Shown in pieces: positions 46,899 to 55,582 of a stretch of DNA of 64,000 nt (positions within the stretch are counted from its first letter, which is position 1; each line of letters begins with the position of its first letter). Under the pieces are notes generated by a model. It was not told the origin of the DNA. It made no database searches and saw only the letters and a program-made list of their open reading frames with translations. The DNA is from Massilia agri (GTDB lineage Bacteria; Pseudomonadota; Gammaproteobacteria; Burkholderiales; Burkholderiaceae_D): contig NZ_JANUHA010000011.1 in assembly GCF_024753255.1 (NCBI RefSeq), forward strand, positions 106,890 to 170,889, read 5' to 3'. The position numbers and the translations under genes are program-made.

Positions 46899-48580
46899 GG
46901 GGTCTTCAACAAAATGCGGCCACTGGCGTGGGCGCCAACGTCCGAGAAATAACGGAAGTGCAGCTGGGCCTTCGCCACCTCGTGCACGAGTTCGAGTTGC
47001 ACCGGTTGCTCCGGGCGGATCATCTGCTGGAATTTCAGGGCGTTGATGCCTTTGAACCCGGGTTCCAGGCCGAAATGCCGGCGGCCATAATGGATCGCCC
47101 AATCGACCTGCACCACGCCCGGCAGCACGGGCGCGATGCTGAAGTGGCCGTCGAAATACAGCAGGTTCGCGGGCACGGTCAACTCGAGGAGCATGCGCGT
47201 CGCTTCCTGCTCCAGGATGCGCACGGCGGGCAGGCGCGGACGCTCTTCCAGCAGTGCCAGCAGCAGGGCCTGGGTAGTCTTGCCCTGGGCGTTCACCGGC
47301 AGGCGGGGAACAATGCGCCAGCGACGCGGCAGCGCCACGGCTTCCAGCCCGCCCGCCAGCACGGTGCGCAGGCGAGCGCTCAATGCCGGACGCCCTTCCC
47401 GCTCGAGCACGGCCTGTCCTTCAGGCGTCGGCACGACGAAGGCGGCCAGCACCTGGCGGCCGGGGCCTGGGACGGCCAGCACCTTCGCTTCGCGCACCAG
47501 GCCGCTCGCGCACAGGGCCGCCTCGATGGCGTCCAGCGAGATGCGCTTTTCTTCGATCTTGACGATGCGGTCGGCGCGGCCACGCAGCACGAAGCCCGCG
47601 CCGCTGGCTTCGACGCGGTCGGCCAGGCGCTGCCAGCCGCCAGGGCCGGCGAATTCGGATCGCACTTCGAGCAGGCCGCCGGCATCCTGACGCCACTGCA
47701 CGCCTGGCAACGGCGTCCAGGTCGCGTTCACGCCACGCTGGCGCCAGGCCACGCCGCCCGTCTCCGAGCTGCCGTAGACCTCGACCGGGGCCTGGCCCAG
47801 CAGCGTGGCCGCGTGCTGCGCCGCCGCCTCTTCCAGCATGCCGCCGGAGGAGAATACGGCGCGCAGCTGCCTGCCGCCTGCGCGCCAGTCGAGATGCTCG
47901 GGCAGGCGCTTCAGGTGGGCCGGGCTGGCCAGCAGCACGCAGGGCGCCTGCGCCAGCGCGGGCGCCAGGGTTTCCGGGAACTCGTGGCGCTCGGCGTGGA
48001 CCGGACGGCCCTCGGCCAGCGGCCACAGGACCCGGAACAGCAGGCCGTAGATGTGCTGGTGCGAGACGGTTGCCAGGATGGTGGCCTCGCCCAGACGCGC
48101 ACCGAACTGGCTCTCCAGCGCGGCGACTTCGCTGCTCAGCTGGGACAGCTGCTTCGGGATCGGCGTCGGGGCGCCCGTGCTGCCGGACGTGAACACGACG
48201 AGGGCCGGGAAACCGGCGGCCGGCACGGCCCATTCGCCCCGCCAGTCGTCGTCGACCGCCGGTGCGGCGGGCGAGCGCTCGACGGGGAAGGCGCCCCAGA
48301 AGGCATCCACCTCGCTTGCCAGCGCCACGCAGGTCGCGGGCAGCACGTCGGCGCCGAGCCAGACGGTCTTCCCGGACAACCAGGCGCCCAGCAATGCCGC
48401 GGCAAATTCCAGGCTGTCTTCGTGGTAAAGCGCGACCCGGGTCGCTGCGCTGCGCCGGCCGAGCGCGCTCCAGGCGCGCACGCGGGCCAGGAAGTCGCCG
48501 TGGCGCACGGGCGTGCCCGCGCGCCAGCCGGCGGTGGCTTGCGGCGAACGGGTGGCGATGCGATAAAACAGATCAGGCAT
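46895..48580 (-). CDS. Acyl-activating enzyme fused to a FabZ-like dehydratase (ApeH-ApeI type)
   Basis: This 561-residue protein has two parts. Residues about 1-440 are an AMP-dependent acyl-CoA/ACP synthetase (P-loop VVFTSGSTGAPTPIPK, YGSSETGG, and a catalytic Lys region at the C-lobe). Residues about 455-561 are a hotdog dehydratase (LLYFDGHFSIAPVLPGVVQV, FDGHF carrying the catalytic His). In E. coli these are the separate proteins ApeH and ApeI. The synthetase should load the aromatic starter onto an ACP. The stop overlaps the methyltransferase start. Confidence 0.9.
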   Translation of the reverse strand: MPDLFYRIATRSPQATAGWRAGTPVRHGDFLARVRAWSALGRRSAATRVALYHEDSLEFAAALLGAWLSGKTVWLGADVLPATCVALASEVDAFWGAFPVERSPAAPAVDDDWRGEWAVPAAGFPALVVFTSGSTGAPTPIPKQLSQLSSEVAALESQFGARLGEATILATVSHQHIYGLLFRVLWPLAEGRPVHAERHEFPETLAPALAQAPCVLLASPAHLKRLPEHLDWRAGGRQLRAVFSSGGMLEEAAAQHAATLLGQAPVEVYGSSETGGVAWRQRGVNATWTPLPGVQWRQDAGGLLEVRSEFAGPGGWQRLADRVEASGAGFVLRGRADRIVKIEEKRISLDAIEAALCASGLVREAKVLAVPGPGRQVLAAFVVPTPEGQAVLEREGRPALSARLRTVLAGGLEAVALPRRWRIVPRLPVNAQGKTTQALLLALLEERPRLPAVRILEQEATRMLLELTVPANLLYFDGHFSIAPVLPGVVQVDWAIHYGRRHFGLEPGFKGINALKFQQMIRPEQPVQLELVHEVAKAQLHFRYFSDVGAHASGRILLKTP

Positions 48581-49118
48581 GGTGCAGACGCTTGAACCTC
48601 ATGCGCAGCAGGTACTCGCCGCCGAACATCAGGCCCATCAAAATATAGGCGATCACGCCGTTGTAGAGCGACCAGGCGGCCTCGCTGGCGAACAGCGCGG
48701 TGCCGAGCGCGATCGTGCCGTTGGCGGCGAAGAACAGGCACCAGGCCTGGGTCACGCGGCGCGTATAGGCGACGGCCGCCGGCGGCAGATCGGGCTCGCG
48801 CAGGCGCGCCAGGCGCTCGACCATCGGCATGCCCGCAAGCAGGCTGGCGCCGAATGCGGCCAGCATGGCGACGTTGACCAGCACCGGATAAAGCTTCAGG
48901 GGCAGCACGGCGTTCGACCCGACGGCAACGGCGACCAGCAGCAGCGCGCCGCCCGCCGTCCAGCGCGCGGCCTGGCTGACCTTCAGCGCCGGCAGGCGCG
49001 TGGCGGCCGCCAGCAGCAGCAGGCCGGCCAGCCAGCGCGGCTCGATGCTGCCGTGGCCGAACCAGATCGCCAGCGGATACAGCAGCGTCAGCGCCGCCGC
49101 CAGGACGTTCCAGATCAC
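48573..49118 (-). CDS. Integral membrane protein, ApeG-like (COG4648)
   Basis: This 181-residue hydrophobic protein has about five TM helices (LTLLYPLAIWFGHG, LLLVAVAVGSNAVL, VLVNVAMLAAFGASLLAG, AWSLYNGVIAYILMGLMFGGEY). The length, helix pattern and operon position match the uncharacterised membrane protein that accompanies arylpolyene genes. Its function is unknown. It overlaps the fused ligase gene by 8 bp. Confidence 0.82.
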   Translation of the reverse strand: MIWNVLAAALTLLYPLAIWFGHGSIEPRWLAGLLLLAAATRLPALKVSQAARWTAGGALLLVAVAVGSNAVLPLKLYPVLVNVAMLAAFGASLLAGMPMVERLARLREPDLPPAAVAYTRRVTQAWCLFFAANGTIALGTALFASEAAWSLYNGVIAYILMGLMFGGEYLLRMRFKRLHHA

Positions 49119-49125
49119 GTGAAAA

Positions 49126-49404
49126 TCAGGCCGCGGCCGTCTGCTCTTCGGCCAGGCCGGCGAGCGCTTCCACCACGTCTTCGATCGTGCGGATGGTCTT
49201 GAACACTTCCGGCTGCAGGCGCTTGCCGGTCATCTGCTTGAGCTTGACCGCGAGGTCGACGGCGTCGATGCTGTCGATGTCGAGGTCGGCGTACAGATTC
49301 GATGCCGGGGTCAGGGACGCGCGGTCCAGTTCGAACATCTCAGCCAGCAGGTCGGCGACCCAGGTGAACAGTTCGTCTCGGTTCATGTCGTGAATGCTTA
49401 CCAT
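49126..49404 (-). CDS. Acyl carrier protein
   Basis: This 92-residue acidic ACP has the phosphopantetheine attachment Ser in DLDIDSIDAVDL near residue 45. It is one of two ACPs in the cluster. The ATG at 49404 follows AAGGAAGGAAT, which favours it over the ATG at 49386. It lies 7 bp upstream of the membrane protein gene. The PPTase at the end of the operon likely activates it. Confidence 0.9.
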   Translation of the reverse strand: MVSIHDMNRDELFTWVADLLAEMFELDRASLTPASNLYADLDIDSIDAVDLAVKLKQMTGKRLQPEVFKTIRTIEDVVEALAGLAEEQTAAA

Positions 49405-49417
49405 GGCGATTCCTTCC

Positions 49418-49672
49418 TTACTTCTTGCGGTTCGTTTCGATCATTGCGGCCAGCGCACGCACCGAGGCGAAATGGCGGCGGGTTTCCTGCGACTCCGCCG
49501 ACAGGGTGATGCCATAGCGCTTCTGCAGCGCCACGCCGATTTCCAGCGCGTCGATCGAGTCCAGACCCAGGCCCTCGACGAACAGCGGCGCTTCGCTGTC
49601 GATGTCGCCCGGGGTGATGTCTTCGAGTTGCAGGACGTCGATGATCAACGTCTTCACTTCCTGTTCAAGCAT
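49418..49672 (-). CDS. Acyl carrier protein
   Basis: This 84-residue ACP has the attachment Ser in EGLGLDSIDALEI near residue 39. It differs from the second ACP, so the two may carry the aryl starter and the extender chain. It starts at 49672 (MLEQEVKTLII) and lies 13 bp from the next ACP gene. The 5' end overlaps the acyltransferase by 8 bp. Confidence 0.9.
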   Translation of the reverse strand: MLEQEVKTLIIDVLQLEDITPGDIDSEAPLFVEGLGLDSIDALEIGVALQKRYGITLSAESQETRRHFASVRALAAMIETNRKK

Positions 49673-50438
49673 GGTGCTGGCCTTCTTTCATAAAAAACTG
49701 TTGCAGGTATTCGGTGAGGCGGCGCGCCGCCACCACGTCGCTGGTGTCGTCCGCGCGAAAATGCTCCACGCCGATATCGTCCTTGACCTCGATGCGGAAG
49801 TGCGCCTGGCGCGGCGGCACGTGCCACCACTTGTCGCCCTTGCCGAGTGTCGGCGGTTCGCACGTGATCACCACCGGGGTGATCGCGCGTTCGCCACGCA
49901 CGGCGACGTTGGCCGCGCCGCGCTTGAGTTCCGCCACCGCGCCGCGCGGGGTGCGGGTCCCTTCCGGGAAGATGATCAGGTTGCCGCCCGCGCGCAGCGA
50001 GGCGATGCAGTCGTCGATCAGCTCGGGGCCGCGGTCATTGCAGATATAGCGCGCCGCGCGCACCGGACCGCGTGTGAACGGGTTGTTGACCAGCGCACCC
50101 TTGACGATGCAGTCGGCGTTGGGCACGAAGGCGATCAGGAACACGGTGTCGATCAGGGTCGGGTGGTTCGCCAGGATCAGCTGCCCTTCCCGCCCGAGCT
50201 TGTCCAGGCCCCGCACCTCGTAGCGCAGCACGCCGAGGCCGCGCATGATGCCGACAAAAGCGCGAAAGCTCGCGCTGATGGTGGCGCGCGCGGCGCGCTG
50301 GCGGGCGCCCGGCTCGCGCACGAACAGGGCAAGCAAGGGAAACACGATCACGCGCAGCATCAGGCCGCCCAGGCCGAACAGCGCGAAACTCAGGCCTGTC
50401 GCGAACACGCGCCAGGCATGGCCGAGCTTAGCCAGCAT
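49665..50438 (-). CDS. 1-acyl-glycerol-3-phosphate acyltransferase-like protein, ApeD-like
   Basis: This 257-residue PlsC-family protein has the acyltransferase motif I ILANHPTLIDTVF (NHxxxxD) near residue 92 and motif III IIFPEGTRTPRG near 167. An N-terminal TM helix anchors it. It would link the polyene chain to a lipid backbone or glycan. The ATG at 50438 is used; a longer upstream reading frame is a shadow of the next gene. It overlaps the ketosynthase-like gene by 11 bp. Confidence 0.87.
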   Translation of the reverse strand: MLAKLGHAWRVFATGLSFALFGLGGLMLRVIVFPLLALFVREPGARQRAARATISASFRAFVGIMRGLGVLRYEVRGLDKLGREGQLILANHPTLIDTVFLIAFVPNADCIVKGALVNNPFTRGPVRAARYICNDRGPELIDDCIASLRAGGNLIIFPEGTRTPRGAVAELKRGAANVAVRGERAITPVVITCEPPTLGKGDKWWHVPPRQAHFRIEVKDDIGVEHFRADDTSDVVAARRLTEYLQQFFMKEGQHHA

Positions 50439-51162
50439 GGCGGCTCCAGGTCCAGCGCTTGCCGCCGGCGTCGCGCACCAGTTGGGAGTGGGCGCCGTGC
50501 TGGAAACGCAGCACCTCCAGGCCGCCCGGCATGCGCGCAGCGATGCCTGCGTCCTGGGCACGCCACGACAGGCGGATGGCATCAAGGTCTGCCGGGACCA
50601 TGGTCCAGGCAAAGGCCCAGGGTTGTTCTTCGCAGTCCTCGAATGCACGCAGCGGATCGGGCAGCGTGGTGTCGCAGGCGACCAGCAGCACCTTCGGCGC
50701 GCCGTCGGCGAGCTGGCCACAGGCTTCGATCACCGCGTGCTCGATGGTGGAACTACCGCCGGCGAGCGCCACATGGTTGGCGCGGTCGGCGCGTGCGATC
50801 GAGAACAGGCCGGCGCTGGCGTTGTGCACGGCGAGGCCGAAGGCGGTCGGCGACAGCGGCTCGCCGCGTGCCAGGTCACCCAGCAGTTCCACGGCGCGCG
50901 CGACTTCGCCATGGCGCGAGCAGAACACGGTCGGGACGTCCCTCTCCCCGCCCAGGCATTCGTAGGCGACCTCGAGGGCCATGCGGCCCAGGAAGCCGGC
51001 GCGGCGGCGCAGCATGGCGGGCATGGCGGCGACCTTCGGCTCCTCCCCGTCTTCGATGGCCCATGGCTCGCGCGCCCACTCCGCCCAGCGCTCCTGCGTC
51101 GTCAGGCGAGGCGCCCACGCGGCGTGCCGCGCAATGGAAAAGACAACCTCGGAATCAAGCAT
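50428..51162 (-). CDS. Chain-length-factor-like ketosynthase N-domain, ApeC-like
   Basis: This 244-residue protein matches the N-terminal half of beta-ketoacyl synthases. The stretch that holds the active Cys in true ketosynthases reads VHNASAGLFSIA here, with no Cys. It is short for a KS, like the ApeC partner of ApeO, and probably sets chain length or stabilises the heterodimer. It is the first gene of the arylpolyene operon and starts at 51162. Confidence 0.82.
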   Translation of the reverse strand: MLDSEVVFSIARHAAWAPRLTTQERWAEWAREPWAIEDGEEPKVAAMPAMLRRRAGFLGRMALEVAYECLGGERDVPTVFCSRHGEVARAVELLGDLARGEPLSPTAFGLAVHNASAGLFSIARADRANHVALAGGSSTIEHAVIEACGQLADGAPKVLLVACDTTLPDPLRAFEDCEEQPWAFAWTMVPADLDAIRLSWRAQDAGIAARMPGGLEVLRFQHGAHSQLVRDAGGKRWTWSRHAG

Positions 51163-51219
51163 GGTTCGCTACGTGGAAAGGTGAAATGCGCAATGGTGCG
51201 GCGCGACAGATTGAACGGA

Positions 51220-51250
51220 ATTATAATCGTTCGACTTGCCTTGTAGGAAC
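51220..51250 (-). promoter_or_regulatory. Probable promoter of the arylpolyene operon
   Basis: On the minus strand a perfect -10 TATAAT lies at 51220-51225, about 58 bp before the first gene. A weak TTCCTA lies 18 nt upstream as a -35. A CTGTCTGACAG palindrome at 51250-51260 borders the -35 region and may be an operator. It is the only promoter-like site I see for the large operon. Confidence 0.5.
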
Positions 51251-51441
51251 TGTCTGACAGGGCCGCAACCGTTTTGCAACAGTTGAACAGGCTGCGCTGG
51301 GGGCGAAATCGAGGAGGCGCGATCTTGCCACAGCAATACGGCGGACAATCTCTCCGATTGTCACGAAAGCTGGAAGAATTACTCAGAAGTTAGCAAAGTG
51401 CAAGCAGCCTTGAAAACAAGGCAAGTATGCATGCAGATAGG

Positions 51442-51873
51442 CTAGGCCGGCAGCAGCGCGCGCAGGCGTTCCGGCAGGGGCCGCGACTTCTCGGCCTTGA
51501 AGTCGATCCATACCACCTTCGCGCCGCCTTCGGCGTGCAGCGCTCCCGCCTGCCCGTCCGGGCCGACGAGGCGGATCTCGTGCGTCACCTCGATGCTGGA
51601 ACGTCCTGGCGGCGCCACGAACGTGGCGACCTCGATCTCGCCCGGATAGGTGAGCTGTTTCAGGAAGCTGCAGTAGGCGTTGACGATCACCGGCCCTTCG
51701 CCGGACGCTGCCGGGTCCGGCAGCGCGCCGACCTCGCCGAGCCAGGCGATGCGCGCCGATTCGATATAGCGGAAATAGACGGTGTTGTTGACGTGGCCCA
51801 TCGCATCCATGTCGCCCCAGCGGATCGGGATGCGCATGGTGTGGACGTGGGCCCGTGTCGCAGGCAGGTTCAC
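51442..51873 (-). CDS. Acyl-CoA thioesterase (4HBT type)
   Basis: This 143-residue hotdog thioesterase has the signature PIRWGDMDAMGHVNNTVYFRY near residue 16, where the Asp is catalytic. The GTG at 51873 overlaps the SDR stop as GTGA, which favours it over the ATG at 51837. It is co-directional with the SDR gene and precedes the arylpolyene promoter. The substrate is unknown, but long- or medium-chain acyl-CoAs are typical. Confidence 0.88.
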   Translation of the reverse strand: MNLPATRAHVHTMRIPIRWGDMDAMGHVNNTVYFRYIESARIAWLGEVGALPDPAASGEGPVIVNAYCSFLKQLTYPGEIEVATFVAPPGRSSIEVTHEIRLVGPDGQAGALHAEGGAKVVWIDFKAEKSRPLPERLRALLPA

Positions 51874-52646
51874 TGGGCCGTCATCCCGTCGTCGGCCGTG
51901 ATGATGGCGCCGTTGATGAAGTGGGCCTCTTCCGCCGCCAGCAGGAGCAGCAGGCCGTCGAGGTCTTCCGGCCGGCCCGGTCGCTTGCGGGGCAGCATGT
52001 CGATCAGCTTGCGTCCCTGCTCGGTGTCGAAGTAGTCCTCGTTCATCTCGGTGGCGATGTAGCCAGGGCAGATGGCGTTGACGTTGATGCCGTACTTGCC
52101 CCACTCGACCGCCATCGCCTTGGTCATCTGCACCACGCCCGCCTTGCTCATGCAGTAGACGCCGATCTGCGGCAGCACCCGCAGGCCCGCCACCGAGGCG
52201 ATGTTGACGATGCGGTGCTGCTTGCGCGGGTCGCCCTTGGCGCGCTGGATCATGCGCTTGGCGGTCTGCTGCGCCACGAAGAAGGCGCCGCGCAGGTTGG
52301 TGTCCATGATGTAGTTGTAGTCGTCCTCGGTGACGTCCAGCAGGCGCTGGGTGCTCGAGACGCCCGAGTTGTTCACCAGGATGTCGATCGGCCCCGCCTC
52401 GGTCTCGGCATGCGCGATGGCCGCCTTGATCGAGCCGAGATCGGTCACGTCCAGGCGCACCACGTGCGCGGCGCCGCCGTCGGCCTCGATCTCGGCGCGC
52501 AGCTCCTTGAGGCGCTCGACCCGGCGCGAGGCCAGCACCACCTGGGCGCCGGCGCCGGCCAGCGCTTTCGCGAAGCGCGCCCCCAGGCCGCTCGAGGCGC
52601 CGGTGACCATGGCGATCTTTCCTTCGTAATTGACTTCGATACCCAC
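51870..52646 (-). CDS. Short-chain dehydrogenase/reductase
   Basis: This 258-residue SDR has TGASSGLGAR, NNSG and YCMSK active-site motifs and a C-terminal GAIITADDGMTAQ. It uses NAD(P)(H). The motif set resembles 3-oxoacyl- or 3-hydroxyacyl-CoA reductases. It is the first gene of a two-gene unit with a thioesterase, divergent from ETF-QO. That link to fatty-acid oxidation suggests an acyl-CoA substrate. Confidence 0.88.
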   Translation of the reverse strand: MGIEVNYEGKIAMVTGASSGLGARFAKALAGAGAQVVLASRRVERLKELRAEIEADGGAAHVVRLDVTDLGSIKAAIAHAETEAGPIDILVNNSGVSSTQRLLDVTEDDYNYIMDTNLRGAFFVAQQTAKRMIQRAKGDPRKQHRIVNIASVAGLRVLPQIGVYCMSKAGVVQMTKAMAVEWGKYGINVNAICPGYIATEMNEDYFDTEQGRKLIDMLPRKRPGRPEDLDGLLLLLAAEEAHFINGAIITADDGMTAQ

Positions 52647-52692
52647 GCTCGCCCCTCCTTCACAGAAGGCACCATCTTACACAAATCATCAG

Positions 52693-52714
52693 TATTAGAT
52701 TGCCGCATCTAATA
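52693..52714 (+). promoter_or_regulatory. Palindrome in the SDR/ETF-QO divergent spacer
   Basis: TATTAGAT (52693-52700) and ATCTAATA (52707-52714) are perfect 8-bp inverted arms around six bases. The AT-rich dyad sits between two divergent genes, as expected for a TetR-type operator, but no regulator gene is adjacent. Confidence 0.4.
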
Positions 52715-52800
52715 ATGTCCGTAAAATGGCGGCCAAAGTTGCAAACGTCGATAAAAACCCGCACACTCGTGCTTAAATTTTTTCTACCCCTATAAAAAAC

Positions 52801-54477
52801 ATGACTGAGCCAACCAATATCCTCGAACAATACGGACCGCGTGAAGCAATGGAGTACGACGTGGTCATCGTCGGCGGCGGCCCCGCGGGCCTGTCCGCGG
52901 CGATCCGCCTGAAGCAGCTGGCGGCAGAAAAAGGGCAGGAGGTTTCGGTCTGCGTGCTGGAAAAAGGCGGCGAGCTGGGCGCCCACATCCTGTCGGGCGC
53001 GGTGATGGACCCGATCGCCCTGAACGAGCTGATCCCCGACTGGAAAGAGAAAGGCGCACCGCTCAACACTCCGGTGACGGAAGACCAGGTGCTGTTCCTC
53101 ACGGAGACGAAGGCGATCGCGACCCCGCACTTCATGGTCCCGAAGATGCTGACCAACCACGGCAACTATGTGATCTCGCTCGCCAACGTGGTGCGCTGGC
53201 TGGGCCAGCAGGCGGAAAGCCTGGGCGTCGAGATCTTCCCCGGCTTCCCGGCGGCCGAGATCCTGTACAACGAGGACGGCTCGGTCAGAGGTGTCGCCAC
53301 CGGCAATATGGGCGTCAAGCGCGACGGCGAACCGGGTTCGGACTTCCAGCTCGGCATGGAGCTGCACGCCAAGTACACCTTCTTCGCCGAAGGCTCGCGC
53401 GGCCACCTGGGCCGCCAGCTGATGGCCAAGTATGACCTGAACAAGGGCCGTGACCCGCAAGTCTACGGCATCGGCATCAAGGAGCTGTGGGAAATCGACC
53501 CGGCCAAGCACAAGCCGGGGCTGGTGGTGCACACCGCCGGCTGGCCGCTCGACAACGACACCTACGGCGGCTCCTTCCTCTACCACCTGGAAAACAACCA
53601 GGTGGCGGTCGGCTTCGTGGTGGGCCTGGCCTACCAGAACCCCTACCTGTCGCCCTATGAGGAATTCCAGCGCTATAAGACCCACCCGGCGATCCGCCAC
53701 TACTTCGAGGGCGGCAAGCGCATCTCGTATGGCGCGCGTGCGATTACCGCGGGCGGCCTGCAGTCGCTGCCGAAAACCGTCTTCCCGGGCGGCGTTCTCG
53801 TCGGCTGCGACGCCGGCTTCCTGAACACCAGCCGCATCAAGGGCAGCCACGCCGCGATCAAGACCGGCATGCTGGCCGCGGATGCCGCGTTCGCGGCCCT
53901 GATTGAGGGCCGCCAGCACGACGAGCTGTCCGCCTACCCGGCCGCTTTCGAGCAGTCCTGGCTGAAGGAAGAGCTGCACGTGGCGCGCAACTTCAAGCCG
54001 TGGATGAGCAAGGGCCTGTACGTCGGCACCATCATGACCGGCATCGACCAGCTGATCTTCCGCGGCAAGGCGCCCTGGACCCTGCACCACAAGCATGCGG
54101 ACCACGAATGCCTGAAACCCGCGTCGCAGTTCAAGCCGATCGTGTATCCGAAGCCGGACGGCAAGCTGACTTTCGACCGCCTGTCCTCGGTGTTCATCTC
54201 GAACACCAACCACAGCGAAGACCAGCCGGTGCACCTCACCCTGAAGAACCCGAGCGTGCCGGTCGAAGTCAACCTGGCCAAGTACGCGGGGCCCGAGCAG
54301 CGCTACTGCCCGGCCGGCGTCTACGAATTCGTCAAGACCGACGAAGGCAAGGATCGCCTGCAGATCAATGCCCAGAACTGCGTGCACTGCAAGACCTGCG
54401 ACATCAAGGACCCGACCCAGAACATCGTCTGGGTGACGCCGGAAGGCGGCGGCGGGCCGAACTACCCGAACATGTAA
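52801..54477 (+). CDS. Electron transfer flavoprotein-ubiquinone oxidoreductase
   Basis: This 558-residue inner-membrane-associated protein passes electrons from ETF, reduced by acyl-CoA and other dehydrogenases, to ubiquinone. The FAD site GGGPAGLSAAIRL is near residue 23. The C-terminal 4Fe-4S cluster cysteines are in YCPAGVYE and NCVHCKTCD. The C-terminal WVTPEGGGGPNYPNM is typical of the family. The ATG at 52801 is used. Length matches ETF-QO. Confidence 0.96.
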   Translation: MTEPTNILEQYGPREAMEYDVVIVGGGPAGLSAAIRLKQLAAEKGQEVSVCVLEKGGELGAHILSGAVMDPIALNELIPDWKEKGAPLNTPVTEDQVLFLTETKAIATPHFMVPKMLTNHGNYVISLANVVRWLGQQAESLGVEIFPGFPAAEILYNEDGSVRGVATGNMGVKRDGEPGSDFQLGMELHAKYTFFAEGSRGHLGRQLMAKYDLNKGRDPQVYGIGIKELWEIDPAKHKPGLVVHTAGWPLDNDTYGGSFLYHLENNQVAVGFVVGLAYQNPYLSPYEEFQRYKTHPAIRHYFEGGKRISYGARAITAGGLQSLPKTVFPGGVLVGCDAGFLNTSRIKGSHAAIKTGMLAADAAFAALIEGRQHDELSAYPAAFEQSWLKEELHVARNFKPWMSKGLYVGTIMTGIDQLIFRGKAPWTLHHKHADHECLKPASQFKPIVYPKPDGKLTFDRLSSVFISNTNHSEDQPVHLTLKNPSVPVEVNLAKYAGPEQRYCPAGVYEFVKTDEGKDRLQINAQNCVHCKTCDIKDPTQNIVWVTPEGGGGPNYPNM

Positions 54478-54485
54478 GGGTGGCC

Positions 54486-55448
54486 ATGCGCGCCTTTTCC
54501 ACACGGCCGGCGGCGCTGCTGCTGGCCATGCTGGCCGGATTCTCCGGCGCCCCGGCGGCGCTGGCCTTCGACGCCAAAGCGGAGAACCCGCGCTTCAAAC
54601 TGCTGCGCGACCAGGGTTTCCGCATCCAGCCGGACATCGATTACCTGACCGCCAGCGGCAAGGAGCTCAAGCTCGACATCTACCGTCCGGCCGGCAGCGA
54701 AGCGAAAGCGCTGCCCGTGGTGCTCTACTTCCACGGCGGCGGCTGGGTCGCCGGTTCGCGCGAACGCGCGGCATGGTCCGCCCTGCCCTTCCTGCACATG
54801 GGCTTCGCGGTGGTGAACGTCAGCTACCGCCTGGCCAATGTGGCGCTGGCCCCGGCGGCCGTCGAGGACACCCTGTGCGCGCTGCAGTGGGTCGGCATCA
54901 ATGCGAAGAAGTACGGCTTCGACGTGAACAAGGTGGTGACCTCGGGCGACTCGGCGGGCGGCCACCTGGCGCTCGCCACCGCGATGATTCCCTCGGATTC
55001 GCCCTTCACCAACCAGTGCGCGGCCAACGAACCCACCTGGAGCGGCCCGTACACGAACGCGGCGCCGAAGGTGGCGGCGGTGGTCAACTGGTACGGCATC
55101 ACCGATGTTGCCGACATGCTGCAGGGGCCGAACATCCGTTCCTATGCGGTGGCCTGGTTCGGCAGCATGCCGGGACGCGAGGCGCTGGCGAAGTCGCTCT
55201 CGCCCTTGAGCCATGTGCGGCCCGACGGCCCGGCGGTCTACACGATCCATGGCGACGCCGATCCCCTGGTGCCCTATGCCCACGGCGTGCGCCTGAAGGC
55301 GGCGCTCGACAAGGCCGGCGTGAAGAATGTGCTGCACACCATTCCCGGCGGCGGGCACGGCGGCTTCAAGCTCGAGCAGGTCAAGGGCGCCTACAAGGGC
55401 ATGCAAGGTTTCCTGCACGAATTGGGGCTTGCACCGAAAGCACCTTGA
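54486..55448 (+). CDS. Secreted alpha/beta hydrolase (HSL-type esterase)
   Basis: This 320-residue protein has a signal peptide (about residues 1-27). The HGGG oxyanion motif (LYFHGGGWVAG) is near residue 83, the GDSAGG nucleophile elbow is near 155 and the catalytic His is in GGGHGGFK near 297. It belongs to the hormone-sensitive-lipase-like esterases. It begins 8 bp after ETF-QO and may be co-transcribed. The substrate is unknown. Confidence 0.85.
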   Translation: MRAFSTRPAALLLAMLAGFSGAPAALAFDAKAENPRFKLLRDQGFRIQPDIDYLTASGKELKLDIYRPAGSEAKALPVVLYFHGGGWVAGSRERAAWSALPFLHMGFAVVNVSYRLANVALAPAAVEDTLCALQWVGINAKKYGFDVNKVVTSGDSAGGHLALATAMIPSDSPFTNQCAANEPTWSGPYTNAAPKVAAVVNWYGITDVADMLQGPNIRSYAVAWFGSMPGREALAKSLSPLSHVRPDGPAVYTIHGDADPLVPYAHGVRLKAALDKAGVKNVLHTIPGGGHGGFKLEQVKGAYKGMQGFLHELGLAPKAP

Positions 55449-55525
55449 AACGCTGCCGCAGCCGCGTTATGGGCGGCTGAGTATGTACTCCCAGTCCTAC
55501 GGGCACCCCTCACCGATTCCGATTG

Positions 55526-55545
55526 CCCCTGCCCTTCAGGGGTTT
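55526..55545 (+). terminator. Weak terminator-like hairpin after the esterase
   Basis: CCCCTG and CAGGGG pair around CCCTT and three T follow. It may end the ETF-QO/esterase transcript before the Q-rich gene. Confidence 0.35.
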
Positions 55546-55582
55546 AAGATGGACTCCTCAACCATCGATCAAGGAGACTGGC

